A DNA stretch of 5,730 nucleotides. It comes from an uncultured Oscillospiraceae bacterium. Lineage in GTDB: Bacteria; Bacillota; Clostridia; Oscillospirales; Acutalibacteraceae. Shown in pieces: positions 4,658 to 5,730 of this stretch (positions are counted from its first letter, which is position 1; each line of letters opens with the position of its first letter). The translations under genes and the position numbers were made by a program. Location: positions 1-5,730 of the forward strand of contig USAR01000104.1 of the NCBI GenBank assembly GCA_900552605.1, in the 5' to 3' direction. Under the pieces are notes generated by a model. That model made no database searches, was not told the DNA's origin, and saw only the letters and a list, made by a program, of their open reading frames with translations.

Positions 4658-5730
4658 TTAACCCAATTCAACAATTACAGGAACCTTGTTGCAAGCGCCG
4701 CTTGCATCCCAAGTCATATCTCCGGTTACACCCTTATATCCAAAGGATTTATCGGTGATAGCCTTAACAACCTTGTCGCAAAGGTCGCTCGGCTCGATCG
4801 TAACATCGTCGATTCCTGCCGCTTTCATAGCTTCATATATAGCATAAACTGCATCGTAAGCGTCAGCTGCAAATTGGTCGGGATCTTCGTTGTAGGCTGC
4901 TTTGTAAGAGTTTGTGAAAGCTGCGGATTTTTCCGATGTGCTGTTAACATCGAAAGGAGTGATGTATTTAATCTTATTCTTAACAGTTGAATCAATCTGG
5001 TCGACAACACCGTCCAAACCGTCGCAACCGAACAGAACAGCGTCAACGTTCTTTGCAACACAAGCCTTTGCGATAAGACCCGCTTCGGTGTAATAGATAG
5101 GAAGGAAAATTACATCACAATCTTTAAGAGCCTCAACCTGAGTTGAGAAGTCCTTTTTGTTTTCAGCGTCGAAGGACTGTACCTCATACTTAGCGTTGAG
5201 CTTTTTCATTTCAGCATCGAATGCATCGAAAATGCCCTTCGAATAAGCGTCGCTGGTATCATAAATTGCGCCGATCTTTTTGTAATCCTTAACAAGCTGT
5301 TCAGCAGCGAGTGTGCCCTGGTCAGGATCGCCGAAACAAACACGGAAAGCGTTTGAGCGGTTCTCGATAACATTGGCAGCCGATGCCGAAGGAGTCATAA
5401 AGAAGAGGTTATCTTCAGCTGCTTTTGAAGCAAAGGATTCGCAAGAGCCGGATGTAACACTGCCAAGTGAAATCTGCATTCCTGCATCATAAAGCGCATC
5501 ATAGCCGGTTGCAGCATCAGCAGCTGCTGCTTTATCGTCTTTTATTTCAAACTTGAACTTTTTGCCGTTAAGACCACCTGCTTTGTTAATTTCATCAACA
5601 GCAAGCTTTGCGCCGTTCTGAACCGATATACCGTATGCCGAAGCATCACCTGTAAGAGGTCCCGTTGCACCTATGAAGTACATATCGTCTGCGCCGTACT
5701 TCGACTTTTTGCCGCAGCCTGCGAAACAGG
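4658..5730 (-). CDS. livK: Branched-chain amino acid ABC transporter, substrate-binding lipoprotein LivK (5' end outside window)
   Basis: This is the extracytoplasmic receptor that binds substrate and delivers it to LivHM. The frame stays open through the right edge, so the ATG at 5683 is internal. Upstream of it lies CFAGCGKKSK, a lipobox with the lipidated Cys codon at 5714-5716; the rest of the signal peptide is outside. The mature protein would be 352 residues, a normal size for the type-1 periplasmic-binding fold of LIV-binding proteins. Counting from that Cys, family marks are GPLTGDASAYG (19-29), GSVTSGS (85-91), TPSASA (108-113), TSDAYSKG (154-161), IYYTEAG (207-213), GCDG (230-233) and FAADAYDAVY (282-291). 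Several correspond to the ligand-contacting stretches of E. coli LIV-binding protein, by recollection. Seven further Cys residues are present. Leu, Ile or Val as ligand is inferred from the family; other amino acids or amides are possible. Confidence 0.93.
   Translation of the reverse strand, partial: CFAGCGKKSKYGADDMYFIGATGPLTGDASAYGISVQNGAKLAVDEINKAGGLNGKKFKFEIKDDKAAAADAATGYDALYDAGMQISLGSVTSGSCESFASKAAEDNLFFMTPSASAANVIENRSNAFRVCFGDPDQGTLAAEQLVKDYKKIGAIYDTSDAYSKGIFDAFDAEMKKLNAKYEVQSFDAENKKDFSTQVEALKDCDVIFLPIYYTEAGLIAKACVAKNVDAVLFGCDGLDGVVDQIDSTVKNKIKYITPFDVNSTSEKSAAFTNSYKAAYNEDPDQFAADAYDAVYAIYEAMKAAGIDDVTIEPSDLCDKVVKAITDKSFGYKGVTGDMTWDASGACNKVPVIVELG

Noticed and set aside
5681..5683. ATG as the livK start
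   Set aside because: The frame continues upstream through the lipobox CFAGC to the window edge, and no ribosome binding site precedes this ATG.

Overview
The window looks like chromosomal DNA from a low-to-moderate-GC anaerobic Firmicute, most likely a gut member of the Clostridia (Oscillospirales-type is a guess). The reasons are a lipoprotein-type (lipobox) substrate-binding protein, strong GGAGG ribosome binding sites with tightly packed genes, and a cysteine-rich exported protein. No 16S rRNA or other taxonomic marker is present, so this rests on general character only.

Layout. Bases 1-110 hold the last 35 codons of a + strand gene that I read as thrS (threonyl-tRNA synthetase). It is short and easily missed because it runs off the left edge. 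A perfect 19-bp hairpin follows at 158-203. Bases 204-733 contain no convincing gene. They hold a GC-rich, strongly self-complementary island whose core is a long imperfect inverted repeat (406-441 with 575-610) enclosing two further hairpins. A second terminator at 734-775 closes the operon that occupies the rest of the window.

Bases 840-5730, all on the - strand, are a complete branched-chain amino acid type (HAAT family) ABC transporter operon in the order livK-livH-livM-livG-livF. livK runs off the right edge upstream of its lipobox. The lipid-anchored LivK captures substrate outside the membrane. LivH and LivM form the membrane channel, and LivG and LivF are the two ATPases. livH, livM, livG and livF are separated by 0-3 bases and their ribosome binding sites lie inside the preceding gene, so translation is probably coupled. 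livK is separated from livH by 323 bases. That gap holds a hairpin that pairs fully only in the operon's mRNA, a weak promoter candidate and an AT-rich inverted repeat. This arrangement fits a binding protein made in excess over the membrane and ATPase subunits.

thrS and the liv operon converge tail to tail. The transporter is a known type. The least explained part of the window is the structured island between the two terminators, which could be a dispersed repeat or a structured RNA.
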